Virus record (IMG/VR): IMGVR_UViG_3300045911_000113
Coordinates: 1-55,470 of that record
Length of the DNA: 55,470 nucleotides
Reading direction: 5' to 3' (one strand)
Source of the DNA: a virus
The position numbers were made by a program, and so were the translations under genes. The notes below the pieces were generated by a model that worked only from the letters and a program-made list of their open reading frames with translations, ran no database searches and was not told the DNA's origin. Shown here piece after piece: positions 1 through 8,111 of the stretch. Within the stretch, counting starts at the first letter, position 1. Each line of letters begins with the position of its first letter.

Positions 1-93
1 ACCGGTTTCAATGAAAGGCTCTCTAGCGGGACCAATGAGATCCACAAATCGATGAATCAATAGTGCATGCGTCTTGTCAGTGTTTTTTGCCAT
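1..93 (-). CDS. N-terminal 31 residues of an unidentified protein (partial)
   Basis: An ATG at 93 opens a frame that stays open to the window edge. GAGGAA lies 5 nt upstream, a good ribosome binding site. The 31 visible residues begin MAKNTDKTHALLIHRFVDLI and show no recognisable motif. A sigma70-like promoter (119-147) ends just upstream, so this is probably the first gene of a transcription unit. The function is unknown because the rest lies outside the window. Confidence 0.65.
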   Translation of the reverse strand, partial: MAKNTDKTHALLIHRFVDLIGPAREPFIETG

Positions 94-118
94 TTGAGTT
101 CCTCGGAAAGTTATAAAT

Positions 119-147
119 AAGGTAATTAGTGTTAAAATTTATGTCAA
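119..147 (-). promoter_or_regulatory. Sigma70-like promoter before the gene at 93
   Basis: On the minus strand TTGACA (147-142) is followed after exactly 17 bp by TACCTT (124-119). The -35 hexamer overlaps the last codons and stop of the VWA gene. The TTATTTATAA stretch just downstream (120-111) resembles the AT-rich motif seen at other starts in this window. Confidence 0.5.
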
Positions 148-2223
148 GGGGTCGGAGCTGACCATAAGTTTATTGAGTGTGCGAGCAATGCTGGTAATGT
201 TGGTCGGATCAATGAAATGTGCATCTTGACCATACATCTTACGAAACCCCACATGTTCCTCCTTGCTATGACCGATGTAATAACTCATTACCTGAATGCC
301 ACTGGCACGGAACTCCTGCATCATACGACGGGTGTGCGTGTATGCCGATTCGCCACGGTATGAGTAGTGACGACCCTTCCACTGAAATCCGTGAGCGGGC
401 TCACCGTCCGACAGATTGATGAAATACTTCTTAGCGCCCTTGCTCGTCTTGAGAATTTCTTCCTTGACGGCTTCAAAGCACAGCGCTTCCGGTGTTCCGC
501 CCGTCGCATCCAGGTATGGCACTACATCACGAACGCGCTGGAACTTGTGGCGCTTGCTGTCATAGATGATCGCCAGATGGGCGTGTGTCAAGTCACCGTC
601 ACGAACCGCAATCGTGCAATTCATTTTGCGATTCTTTTCCGCTGCGTAGGCAATAGCCACCGCAAGTGTCATCGCATTGCGGAACTTATCACCCGCCATC
701 GAACCGCTGAGATCGATATCAAGCCACACATCAACGGGTTGACGCTGTTCGGTAACAATATGATGGAACACCTTTTCGTTACCATATCCAAATCCCGAAA
801 TCAGTCGCTTATCAATACGCCCAGTTTCCTGACGGGTGAACTTCATAGGCGACTCGTCCTGCACCACGGAAATACGGGAGGCAAGAACCTGACCCATACG
901 AATGCCATCGGCAAGCGCACGCTCGGCATCGGGGTTGCGGTCACTATTGCGACCATAACTATGCGTATGGAATCGCATCGGGAACGAATTGCGTTGCACC
1001 GTCTGCTTGGTAACTTCCCGATAAATGATAATCGGACACTTGATGTCTCGGCCAAGAAAATTACCCTCAATCGCCTTGAACTCTGCCTTGGAATCCTCAA
1101 GCATCTGGAGATCTCGCATAATCCGATTTGGCAGCGTCTCCTTTTGTTCATTGAGCGCCGAGTGGTCAAGGAACTTACGCTGCTTGTTGAGCGCGTCGTC
1201 GAGTTCTTTACCGGACACGGGACGATATTCGACTTCACCGTCGCTGTTTTCGTTTGTCGGCGAAAAGTCCATATTCGGCATATCAGTAACAACCGTCTTG
1301 ACATTTTGCAACTTCATATCATCCGGCCGACCATTCTCACTTGTGACCGACTTGCTATTACGGACGATGATTTCCGCAATACGAAGCGCATCCGCAAACA
1401 ACAGAGGCAGATGATCGTGATTGACCGTGCCCAGACCAGCCCACCGACGCCATCCGAGATCCTCATCACCACGCGCAAACAAACCCTTGCGCGTGAAATT
1501 GATAATATCACGAATCTTGTCAAGATCTGGAAGTGCCGTAATATCGAAATGCTTGTTCGTCATATTGATAACGAACAATTCGTAATTACGAACGGATGGA
1601 TCGCGGAACTTGGGATCGCGCAGCGCATTATCAATCTCCGCACTGTGCCAGTATGCGTTATACAATGCTTGATAATACGGACGATACCCGCTCGCATTCT
1701 CGTACATCCACAGATCAATACGGCGATCTTCCATATAATTCATCATCATCTGAATGAGCTGATGAACATCTCGTTCGTTCATGCCGATCTTGGATGCATC
1801 CTCCAGAATCGTACTCTTGCCGACAAGATCACAGAAGTTCTTTTCCATCTTCGGAAGAAATGCCAACGACGCATTACTGAGAAGACAGTGCGAAGCTTCG
1901 TGCAGCGCCACACCGACCTGTACGTCAATTTTCAACGGATCAAGATCAGCGGAAATCACGACCTGCTTGCCGTCGGTGTAACTGAGCTGGCCACTTGAGA
2001 AAATCACGGGGATATTACGTCCCGTGACAATCTGAACGAAATTGCCGATGGCACGCTGCACGATGCGAAGCCGCCGCAAGTGTTCGGGCGAACCTATTTC
2101 GCACTGCGTCATCATTTCTTCGGCTTCATCGCCGAGCCAATAAACGCTGTGCTGTTCACGAGCCTTGGCAATCCGTTCTTGGATGCGCTTCTGAACGTAT
2201 GGATTCTGAATAGTAGTAGTCAT
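139..2223 (-). CDS. CobT-like von Willebrand A protein with an HExxH metallopeptidase-like motif
   Basis: 694 residues, ATG start. The C-terminal part carries a VWA domain with the MIDAS motif DIDLSGSMAG (about 502-511) and a downstream TGGTPE, as in CobT and other partners of MoxR/CobS ATPases. The N-terminal part holds ALHEASHCLL around 107-116, an HExxH zinc-protease signature (H108, E109, H112), followed by YMEDRRID near 163-170 as a possible third-ligand region. The CobS-like AAA+ gene lies 98 bp upstream, so the two probably form an ATPase-VWA chaperone or insertase pair. The charged linker (about 325-385) separates the two halves. Phage annotations often call this CobT, but cobalt chelation is not shown here; a protease or remodelling role is equally possible. 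Confidence 0.85.
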   Translation of the reverse strand: MTTTIQNPYVQKRIQERIAKAREQHSVYWLGDEAEEMMTQCEIGSPEHLRRLRIVQRAIGNFVQIVTGRNIPVIFSSGQLSYTDGKQVVISADLDPLKIDVQVGVALHEASHCLLSNASLAFLPKMEKNFCDLVGKSTILEDASKIGMNERDVHQLIQMMMNYMEDRRIDLWMYENASGYRPYYQALYNAYWHSAEIDNALRDPKFRDPSVRNYELFVINMTNKHFDITALPDLDKIRDIINFTRKGLFARGDEDLGWRRWAGLGTVNHDHLPLLFADALRIAEIIVRNSKSVTSENGRPDDMKLQNVKTVVTDMPNMDFSPTNENSDGEVEYRPVSGKELDDALNKQRKFLDHSALNEQKETLPNRIMRDLQMLEDSKAEFKAIEGNFLGRDIKCPIIIYREVTKQTVQRNSFPMRFHTHSYGRNSDRNPDAERALADGIRMGQVLASRISVVQDESPMKFTRQETGRIDKRLISGFGYGNEKVFHHIVTEQRQPVDVWLDIDLSGSMAGDKFRNAMTLAVAIAYAAEKNRKMNCTIAVRDGDLTHAHLAIIYDSKRHKFQRVRDVVPYLDATGGTPEALCFEAVKEEILKTSKGAKKYFINLSDGEPAHGFQWKGRHYSYRGESAYTHTRRMMQEFRASGIQVMSYYIGHSKEEHVGFRKMYGQDAHFIDPTNITSIARTLNKLMVSSDPLT

Positions 2224-2229
2224 ACTCTG

Positions 2230-2258
2230 AATCTAACGACTTGAATTGTAAAAATCAA
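2230..2258 (-). promoter_or_regulatory. Sigma70-like promoter of the VWA gene
   Basis: TTGATT (2258-2253) and TAGATT (2235-2230) on the minus strand are separated by 17 bp. The -10 lies 6 nt from the ATG of the VWA gene, which would give a leaderless or very short-leader mRNA if used as drawn. That closeness lowers confidence. Confidence 0.35.
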
Positions 2259-2321
2259 GTCTGGTTGTGTAACAAGTTTGTAACACCGAAATTACCGATT
2301 TTTGTATTTTTTCGTAATTGA

Positions 2322-3515
2322 TTATTCCCAGGGAAGGCTCTCGCCGTTTGGATCGTTCAGCGTGAACGGGCTCTTCACATCATCGAGACGAGTCGGCATG
2401 TGCTTCTGTACGATACTCTTGACGAATGTGCGTTCGCTATCCGTGCCGCCCGCATCGCTGAACGCGGGATACACCGTAACTTCCACTGCCTCGTCGAGCG
2501 TGAAACCATCATGCAACAGCTCGGCGATTTCGATGGTCATACGAGTGCTGACGATGTTGCTAACCTTGGGGTCATTCGACTTCGCATCGCGGCGAATATC
2601 ATTGGCGATATTGACCACCGCCTGAATCAGACGATCATTGACCTCAGGGAAACGTTCCTTGAGTAGATTGTATTCGTCGTCACGATTGAGCGGCTCCACT
2701 TCGATAACAGTGAAACGATCAATAAGTGCCGCGTCGAGCGTTCGCGTTGCCGTAAACGAGTGGCCGATGTTTGCCGTGGCGATAAATGTCACGCCGGGTG
2801 CCACTGCGATGGTCGGCGTATCGGGCGCTTCATCAATACGAAGGAAACGCTGCTTGTAGTCGAGCACGGGCATCAACAGGTTCCACGCATCGGGGTGAGC
2901 GCGAGTCAACTCGTCCAAAAGAACGATGGCATTTGGCGTCTTAATCGCATTTACGAAATACGATTCGGCCACGAACGTACCTTCGCCTTCCCGGAAATGC
3001 GTGTTACCAACAATCACGCTGCGGGGATCCTGTGTGGAACCGAGCGGAATATTGAAAATCGGACGATTGAGCACTTCGGAAAGTGTGAATGCGAGCACGG
3101 TCTTACCACAACCCTGCGGACCAGTAATCATCATATTCTTGCCACGAATTGCGGCGCGGATTGCAAATCGCCACTTGAGGTCGCTCATCTTGTACGATTG
3201 TGGCCGAATTGCGGCTGCGTTCGTGATGAACTTGACGATCTTGTTGTGATCCATTTCCAGATCATTGAAATTTCGGGTGGCATGATTCTTAGCCACTGCC
3301 TCATACTCGGCCATGCTGACCTTACGCCACTGCAAACCGTTCGCAGCTTCCGTGGCCTTGAGCGCCATATTTGCCTCGAATGCCCTGGCCATCTGATAAC
3401 TCTCGAACAGATCGGTCAAATCATCACCGTTCGTATTCATCGCATGATAACGGCTGCCATCCTTAGTGATCTTGACAATGGTTCCGACGAGATTCTTGTT
3501 TACGGTAGCGTTCAC
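2322..3515 (-). CDS. cobS: CobS/MoxR-type AAA+ ATPase
   Basis: 397 residues starting at GTG 3515, preceded by CCGAGGAATTACC, which places a good GAGG site before it. Walker A is GPQGCGKT (132-139), Walker B is IVLLDELTRA (D201, E202), and a sensor-like FIATANIGHS and an arginine-rich ALIDRFTV follow. This is the architecture of the CobS/MoxR branch of AAA+ ATPases, which act with VWA proteins to remodel or load metal into target enzymes. cobS homologues are common in T4-like cyanophages. The next gene encodes the VWA partner. A B12-dependent ribonucleotide reductase is encoded 43 kb away, so support of cobalamin supply is conceivable but is inference only. Confidence 0.88.
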   Translation of the reverse strand: MNATVNKNLVGTIVKITKDGSRYHAMNTNGDDLTDLFESYQMARAFEANMALKATEAANGLQWRKVSMAEYEAVAKNHATRNFNDLEMDHNKIVKFITNAAAIRPQSYKMSDLKWRFAIRAAIRGKNMMITGPQGCGKTVLAFTLSEVLNRPIFNIPLGSTQDPRSVIVGNTHFREGEGTFVAESYFVNAIKTPNAIVLLDELTRAHPDAWNLLMPVLDYKQRFLRIDEAPDTPTIAVAPGVTFIATANIGHSFTATRTLDAALIDRFTVIEVEPLNRDDEYNLLKERFPEVNDRLIQAVVNIANDIRRDAKSNDPKVSNIVSTRMTIEIAELLHDGFTLDEAVEVTVYPAFSDAGGTDSERTFVKSIVQKHMPTRLDDVKSPFTLNDPNGESLPWE

Positions 3516-3553
3516 GGTAATTCCTCGGTGGTTGGTCTTATGATTACAACTTA

Positions 3554-3582
3554 AAACTACTCAATAACAACGAAGAAGTCAA
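3554..3582 (-). promoter_or_regulatory. Sigma70-like promoter of the CobS-like gene
   Basis: TTGACT (3582-3577) and TAGTTT (3559-3554) on the minus strand are separated by 17 bp. It sits between the terminator at 3598-3624 and the GTG start at 3515, consistent with a new transcription unit. Confidence 0.5.
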
Positions 3583-3597
3583 TCCCCTATATGTAAC

Positions 3598-3624
3598 AAA
3601 AAAACCCGCTTTTAGGCGGGTTTT
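3598..3624 (-). terminator. Rho-independent terminator
   Basis: A 9-bp stem AAAACCCGC/GCGGGTTTT (3601-3609 with 3616-3624) encloses a 6-nt loop and is followed on the minus strand by a run of seven T. The stop codon of the 83-residue gene lies inside the loop. The structure could also work on the opposite strand. Confidence 0.88.
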
Positions 3625-3863
3625 GTTACAAATCGTTGAATTATATTATCTACTTGAATTTCTAATTGTTTTTGTTGAATTGGATCGTATACGCCGAAAC
3701 TTTCCCACGATGAAATCGTTTCATGTTCCATTCCCGGCGACCATTCTCGCGTTCCATCGGGTTTTACAACACACACAATCTTGCCATTTGATGCATATAA
3801 ATATGCACCGGTACGTTTCACATCCAATGTAGGCCACTCGGCGTGTTCATCATGCTCGTGCAT
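3612..3863 (-). CDS. Hypothetical 83-residue phage protein
   Basis: ATG at 3863, overlapping the end of the upstream gene by 14 bp, with GAG in the overlap as a weak ribosome binding site. The sequence is acidic at the N-terminus and includes WPTLDVKRTGAYLYASNG and REWSPGMEHETISSWE. No motif is recognised. Its stop lies inside the hairpin of the terminator, so it is the last gene of its transcription unit. Confidence 0.65.
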   Translation of the reverse strand: MHEHDEHAEWPTLDVKRTGAYLYASNGKIVCVVKPDGTREWSPGMEHETISSWESFGVYDPIQQKQLEIQVDNIIQRFVTKPA

Positions 3864-4317
3864 TTAACTCACTCAACGTATCGGGGTCATACATGTCATA
3901 TAATTGCTTTGCTAGACTTTTCGTTTCTCGAATCGCAAAGTTCATGTCTCGATAATTGACTACATGTGCTTGGTCGATACGTTTTGGTTTGAAGTCATGT
4001 TCACCCATAAAGTGGAATCCAATCCACCAACGGCGGATCGGCGGATTGAAAAAAAGATCTTCACTGGGTGCGATGCCCGCGAAACTTACACTATTATGAA
4101 CATCAACAAATTCAAATACGGTATGTGTTTTATTGGTCAAGTAAACAGGATGTTGTGGTGGAATACCTACAAAGGCACGCCAGGCACCACATTCGGGAAT
4201 TCGATGCATAACACAGGCAAATGATGTCGTTTCGTCTATCCAACGAACACAATCAGGTTCCTGTTGCCACGGTCCTGGTAGCCAATCCTCCTTGTCGTAT
4301 ATCTTCAGTTGGTACAT
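3850..4317 (-). CDS. Hypothetical protein of about 155 residues
   Basis: I chose the ATG at 4317 because GCGAGGAG lies 7 nt upstream; an earlier in-frame TTG at 4323 has worse spacing. The protein is rich in Trp, His and Pro (for example RRWWIGFHFMGEHDF). Its first 65 bp overlap the 3' end of the P-loop kinase gene in another frame, and its end overlaps the next gene, suggesting coupled translation. The family is not recognised. Confidence 0.65.
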   Translation of the reverse strand: MYQLKIYDKEDWLPGPWQQEPDCVRWIDETTSFACVMHRIPECGAWRAFVGIPPQHPVYLTNKTHTVFEFVDVHNSVSFAGIAPSEDLFFNPPIRRWWIGFHFMGEHDFKPKRIDQAHVVNYRDMNFAIRETKSLAKQLYDMYDPDTLSELNARA

Positions 4318-4840
4318 ACCCAATCTCCTCGCAAATCAGTTCGATAAGAGTATCTTCACCTAACTCATCATAATAGACAAATGGGATTTCATAAAGTTCT
4401 AGCAGATTGATAATTTGATTATCAATACTTACACTCTCGGTAAGAGAATGTATGCGTCCCATCATTGAGTGTGGATAATTACCATCACGACGAATAAAAA
4501 CGTTCATATTATTCAGTCGTTTGTGCTGTTCCAATACCAGTTTCACAAGATGCTCAGAGGTATTTGGATTATAAATAGCCGATAACAATAACGGGCTATC
4601 TATCACGGCGACCCGAGTATTTTTGTAAGCACACTGAACACGATACAACTGATTGGCAAATACATAGATTTGATTTGCTAATGCAGTTTTATTACCTTCG
4701 AGCACCAAGTCTTTTGGAAACTCAGCAACCAACTCGGTGTCTACATGTAGCTTCTTGAGCTTAACAAACAACGACGCGGCAGCCGTACTTTTGCCATTTC
4801 CCGGACCGGAGAAAAAATTTACACATATGCGATCTATCAT
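4253..4840 (-). CDS. P-loop NTPase/kinase-like protein
   Basis: 195 residues, ATG at 4840. A Walker A motif SGPGNGKST occurs at residues 11-19, immediately after the first beta strand, as in small kinases and adenylate-kinase-like NTPases. VAVIDSPLLLSAIY around residue 80 could be the Walker B region, and a positively charged stretch with RRDGNYPHSMMGR resembles a lid. A nucleotide or polynucleotide kinase role is possible; the substrate cannot be told from the sequence. No clear Shine-Dalgarno precedes the ATG. Confidence 0.7.
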   Translation of the reverse strand: MIDRICVNFFSGPGNGKSTAAASLFVKLKKLHVDTELVAEFPKDLVLEGNKTALANQIYVFANQLYRVQCAYKNTRVAVIDSPLLLSAIYNPNTSEHLVKLVLEQHKRLNNMNVFIRRDGNYPHSMMGRIHSLTESVSIDNQIINLLELYEIPFVYYDELGEDTLIELICEEIGYVPTEDIRQGGLATRTVATGT

Positions 4841-4965
4841 ATTAGATTTTTTGAATTGCGAGTTTGCGTTCTTTTTAAAAATGTCAGTGATTGGTTTCGT
4901 AAATTATCATAGCGACCTCCACCAATACTAATAATTAGTGTGGACCGCTATAAAGATTGACACCT

Positions 4966-5139
4966 CTATTTACGCCGCATTATTGCACGATTTTCTACTC
5001 GTTTTAGTCTTGCATCGAGGTGGCGAAATTTCATTTCATAGTCTCTAACAATTTGTTCAAGTTTACGAATACGTTTTTCTTTTTCAACCGATTCTCGTAT
5101 TAATTGTTCTATTTGTACTTTTTCTGGATCAAGTCGCAT
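4966..5139 (-). CDS. Small coiled-coil protein, 57 residues
   Basis: This gene fills most of the gap between thyX and the kinase gene. Three consecutive ATG codons occur; the third (5139) sits 7 nt after AAGG and is the likely start. It ends in TAG. The protein is highly charged with a heptad-like pattern (for example VEKEKRIRKLEQIVRDYEMK), predicting one long coiled coil, and has a basic tail ending RRK. Function unknown; it starts 3 bp after the thyX stop, so it is probably co-transcribed. Confidence 0.55.
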   Translation of the reverse strand: MRLDPEKVQIEQLIRESVEKEKRIRKLEQIVRDYEMKFRHLDARLKRVENRAIMRRK

Positions 5140-5141
5140 CA

Positions 5142-5966
5142 TCATACCTTATGATTATCAGGCACCCATTCGCTGATGCCATCAACGACAGCGTTGAGTT
5201 TGAAGTCACTAAAATAAGTTGGAGCAAGTGGTCGAACCACCGTAAACAAAACATCAGCCAACTGACGAATTTCAGGTTCGGCATGACGATTGCTTCGTGC
5301 CTCAATGAACCAACGAAGCGCTCGATAGTTCATTGTCCAAGTGCCTCGCGTCTCTAATCCATGTGGTAGAATGTTACGAGCCTTACCACGAGCCCACTTA
5401 CGCAAATCAAATCCCGTGAGATCGTTGGGATTTAACATTTCAAGATCAGCCACCTGTTCTGCATACAACTTGAATGCTCTTTCGGCTCCATCAAGGTATT
5501 CCTTGACCAAAACCACTTCAGGGATCAAGTCGTCATCCGTGACTTTCTTAGCAGGCATCCATCCACGGACGGGATCACGCGCGAACTTATGCTTACGAAA
5601 CAGATCAGCATAATATGGTTCAAGCACAATAGCACTATCTTCTTCTTTAGTATATCGCGTTGAACGTTGACTGATTGCAAATGGACGGTGACGATTCAAT
5701 TCAAGAGAAAGACCGCGAGTGATACCTTCAATGAAAAAACTCACGGTGGCGTGTTCAAGAACTGATCCATGACCATGCTCAAGAATTGCGGTTTGATTGT
5801 CGGTATTACTGCGGCCGTGCTTTCCACTGCTATCATAGCACACTTTTGCGGCAAAACTACCCAGTTTCTCAGCATCTGTGCCGTCCTCTGGAATTTCAAA
5901 TCTGTCTGTTGGGTAGAACTTAGTGTGTGCTACTATAGTAACCCTGGGTTCCAAGATGACCTTCAT
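5142..5966 (-). CDS. thyX: Flavin-dependent thymidylate synthase ThyX
   Basis: 274 residues from the ATG at 5966, which has GGGAG 5 nt upstream; a longer frame from GTG 6002 lacks such a site. The ThyX signature is present at 92-105 as RHRPFAISQRSTRY, a variant of the usual RHRxxSxxxxSxR with Ala in the central position. The enzyme converts dUMP to dTMP using methylenetetrahydrofolate, NADPH and FAD. With dUTPase, NrdJ and the dNMP kinase in the same window it belongs to the dNTP supply module. A sigma70-like promoter lies about 60 bp upstream. RibB of the riboflavin pathway is also encoded in this window. Confidence 0.93.
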   Translation of the reverse strand: MKVILEPRVTIVAHTKFYPTDRFEIPEDGTDAEKLGSFAAKVCYDSSGKHGRSNTDNQTAILEHGHGSVLEHATVSFFIEGITRGLSLELNRHRPFAISQRSTRYTKEEDSAIVLEPYYADLFRKHKFARDPVRGWMPAKKVTDDDLIPEVVLVKEYLDGAERAFKLYAEQVADLEMLNPNDLTGFDLRKWARGKARNILPHGLETRGTWTMNYRALRWFIEARSNRHAEPEIRQLADVLFTVVRPLAPTYFSDFKLNAVVDGISEWVPDNHKV

Positions 5967-6028
5967 GCATTCTCCCGTTTTAGTTTCAATCATTTGTTCC
6001 ACGACCCGTTGATTGTGGAAACTACTTC

Positions 6029-6057
6029 AAGTTACTATGTGGAGTTTGTTTTGTCAA
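6029..6057 (-). promoter_or_regulatory. Sigma70-like promoter of thyX
   Basis: TTGACA (6057-6052) and TAACTT (6034-6029) on the minus strand with a 17-bp spacer, directly after the stop of the winged-helix gene. This is one of the clearest early-type promoters in the window. Confidence 0.6.
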
Positions 6058-6058
6058 G

Positions 6059-6820
6059 TCAGTTCTGCGGCGGAACAATGCGATAACCCATACCACGAAC
6101 ACTTTGTAGCATTCCGCCCGCAGGTCCGAGGCGCTTTTTTAGTCGAGCCACATGCATATCCACGGTACGTGTCTGAACATCGGGGGCGGCACCCCACACT
6201 TTATCAAGAAGTGTTGATCGAGATACAACTTTATTCTGATTACCAGCAAGATAAGTGAGCAACTTAGATTCCGTCTTTGACAATTGTAGCGGTTCGCCAT
6301 TTAGAGTAACACTGCCTTCCTTGGGATCAATGGATAACGGACCCACATCTACGGTCAATTTCTTGGGTTGACCGCGTTCGATAGGTACCACGCGCAACTT
6401 AAATCCGTCAGGACCGGATTCAATGCTAATACTGGCATCTTTGTGTTTTTGCATGAGTGTTTTAATCATGCCAGGCAACTGACGAGCAGCGTCCTTATGC
6501 TTGATTTCATATTCACCTTGGCCGGTCGATAAACGTTTATTAATTTTATCCGGTACAGCATTAACCCGTGAGTCTGGTCCAATCATTTGATTTGGATCAC
6601 TCGGTTCCGTGTTTGTTGCTTTCTTTACATCGTTCGGCTGCAAGGCAACAAGTTTACCATTCTTGGTCTTGTGGGTAACTTTACCATCCTTACCCCAACG
6701 GCCAAAGCTCATATAATCCAAACCAAGCTTCTTTGCATCTTCGCTTGCCTTGCTTTCCATACGAACGTTAACGCGGCGAAGCTTCTCTCGGAGTCGTTGT
6801 CGAATTTGTTCGTTAGTCAT
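6059..6820 (-). CDS. Winged-helix (OmpR/PhoB C-terminal type) DNA-binding protein with a phage-specific N-terminus
   Basis: 253 residues. The C-terminal 95 residues match the Trans_reg_C fold of OmpR/PhoB regulators: LTYLAGNQNKVVSRSTLLDK, then RTVDMHVARLKKRLGPAG as recognition helix region, and the terminal hairpin VRGMGYRIV. There is no receiver domain. The N-terminus instead has MSFGRWGKDGKVTHKTKNGK (37-56), which resembles a stretch of the 699-residue protein two genes upstream (YYGPKGKRGKVPATHK). The gene starts 4 bp after the preceding stop, with no clear ribosome binding site, so coupling is likely. It may regulate phage or host genes, or be a virion protein with a borrowed DNA-binding fold. 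Confidence 0.8.
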   Translation of the reverse strand: MTNEQIRQRLREKLRRVNVRMESKASEDAKKLGLDYMSFGRWGKDGKVTHKTKNGKLVALQPNDVKKATNTEPSDPNQMIGPDSRVNAVPDKINKRLSTGQGEYEIKHKDAARQLPGMIKTLMQKHKDASISIESGPDGFKLRVVPIERGQPKKLTVDVGPLSIDPKEGSVTLNGEPLQLSKTESKLLTYLAGNQNKVVSRSTLLDKVWGAAPDVQTRTVDMHVARLKKRLGPAGGMLQSVRGMGYRIVPPQN

Positions 6821-6824
6821 GGTA

Positions 6825-7379
6825 TTAATTCGCGTAAAATGTAACGTGACCTTGACGATATTCTACAAGGTGACGGTCATTGGTGTGTTTAACATTGTTG
6901 AGGAAATATAACATGAGTTCATTGATTTGAACTTCAAGCAGTTCGGCAACGGTATTGATGTGCATACGCTTTTCCAGGGCTGGTCCAAAGCTATTACCTT
7001 GTTCACGAACGCGCTTGAACATTTCTGTAAAACATTCCTTACGAATTTCTTCTAGACCTTTTTCAATTTTTTTGTTGGTCTTTTCAATTTCTTCCTGCAA
7101 CTTTGCGTATTCTTCTTTAATGATACGCTTGAGGTCACTACGACTTATAGACTCCGACTTCATAGCCTTACTAATCGCGTTTCGACGGTTCTTGAGATAG
7201 GCGTCAGAGCTATCCGTGTCACCATCGTTATCTACGTCATCGTCTTCCTGTCCTACGGGGTCAAGATCCTCAGACTTTAGCCCTAATGCACGTTCTGTGT
7301 TCTGGACCATTTCTTGAAACGCGCTTGGGTTTCCATTGATGGGCTTCAGATCTACCAGCCCGAGCATACGAATAGGCAT
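6825..7379 (-). CDS. Hypothetical protein with EF-hand-like loop and coiled coil
   Basis: 184 residues, ATG at 7379, GAGAG about 7 nt upstream. An acidic EF-hand/dockerin-like calcium-binding loop DVDNDGDTDSSD lies near residue 48, followed by AYLKNRRNAISKAM and a long charged coiled coil (about 85-120). Such D-x-D-x-D-G loops occur in several T4-like phage structural proteins, but I cannot assign this one. It lies directly upstream of the winged-helix gene. Confidence 0.65.
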   Translation of the reverse strand: MPIRMLGLVDLKPINGNPSAFQEMVQNTERALGLKSEDLDPVGQEDDDVDNDGDTDSSDAYLKNRRNAISKAMKSESISRSDLKRIIKEEYAKLQEEIEKTNKKIEKGLEEIRKECFTEMFKRVREQGNSFGPALEKRMHINTVAELLEVQINELMLYFLNNVKHTNDRHLVEYRQGHVTFYAN

Positions 7380-7407
7380 ATTATATCTCTCAAAAAGAGG
7401 TGATTCT

Positions 7408-7422
7408 GTAATAAATAGTAAC
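7408..7422 (-). promoter_or_regulatory. AT-rich CTATTTAT-type motif upstream of the gene at 7379
   Basis: Minus strand GTTACTATTTATTAC, about 30 nt upstream of the ATG at 7379. It matches the recurrent CTAYTTATA pattern described in the findings. No -35 element is obvious. Confidence 0.35.
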
Positions 7423-8109
7423 TTATAGACTATTCAACATCTGAATGAGTTCTTTCTGTGGAAAACAATCAAACTTGTCGGGTCGAACTGAAGTGTGTGA
7501 CCAAACACCTGGATCTCCACGTAATGCCTCAGGGCAAATGTCAAAAATACGGTCACCCTTGTATTTGACGGGAATGTTCCATCGGTTCCCAAGGAAACGA
7601 ATGAGGTCACGGGTATTCTCCAGCTGAGCGTCGGTATACTTCTGGTAAAACTTAAATCCTTTATATGGACGATCAAGTTCTACGACCTGGTCATCAGGAA
7701 CTCGGCCGCCGGCGTAGTTAATGAATCCCTTATCGGTCTGTTTCAACTGACCCCAATTGCAGATTTCAATACCAATGCTTTCGCGATTGAGTTGTGTATT
7801 GGATAATGCGTTGGGTCCACCTACACGGAGATGTACTTGTTTCAATCCTAAATGCCATGCCCATCTACTACTATTAAATAGTTGAATGATATCCCCATCC
7901 TTCCATCGAGTTGAAGTACCAGGATGTCCCGCAATAATAAAACTGGTTGCTACGCGCTCGGGCGTGCTTTCCCACCATCGAATTACACCATATGGGTCAG
8001 GAGAACTTGCAGTGTGATGAATGTAAATTTGCTTTTTGGTTGTATTTTCGTTGATGTAGTGTTGTGTTCCAAATGGCACCATAGTAATCTTTTTTAATAT
8101 ATCAGACAT
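7423..8109 (-). CDS. N-acetylmuramoyl-L-alanine amidase (endolysin-like)
   Basis: About 228 residues from the ATG at 8109, which has AAGGAGATAATC upstream; an ATG at 8151 in frame lacks a site. The Amidase_2/PGRP fold is shown by YIHHTASSPDP near the N-terminus (first zinc His), RESIGIEICNWG in the centre and SHTSVRPDKFDCFP near the end (second zinc His and Asp/Cys ligand region). It would cleave the amide bond between MurNAc and the stem peptide. There is no signal peptide, so export would need a holin; a holin-like membrane protein is encoded about 2.3 kb upstream. A second amidase lies at 30620-31165. Confidence 0.88.
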   Translation of the reverse strand: MSDILKKITMVPFGTQHYINENTTKKQIYIHHTASSPDPYGVIRWWESTPERVATSFIIAGHPGTSTRWKDGDIIQLFNSSRWAWHLGLKQVHLRVGGPNALSNTQLNRESIGIEICNWGQLKQTDKGFINYAGGRVPDDQVVELDRPYKGFKFYQKYTDAQLENTRDLIRFLGNRWNIPVKYKGDRIFDICPEALRGDPGVWSHTSVRPDKFDCFPQKELIQMLNSL

Positions 8110-8111
8110 GA

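Noticed and set aside
367-1998. Long open frame on the plus strand (543 codons) opposite the VWA gene
   Set aside because: It lies wholly antisense to a gene with clear MIDAS and HExxH motifs, has no recognisable domain, and all other genes run on the minus strand.
139-3515. Literal cobaltochelatase (CobS/CobT) assignment
   Set aside because: Only the ATPase-VWA architecture is shared; the HExxH motif and lack of CobN make true cobalt chelation unproven.
2760-3554. Plus-strand frame opposite the CobS-like gene
   Set aside because: The minus strand encodes complete AAA+ motifs; the plus frame is a codon-bias shadow.
4884-4910. Eight-codon ORF (MIIYETNH) with a perfect GGAGG site
   Set aside because: Too short to support; a one-base shift does not extend it into the kinase frame without another stop. 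It may be a leader or a relic, but evidence is thin.
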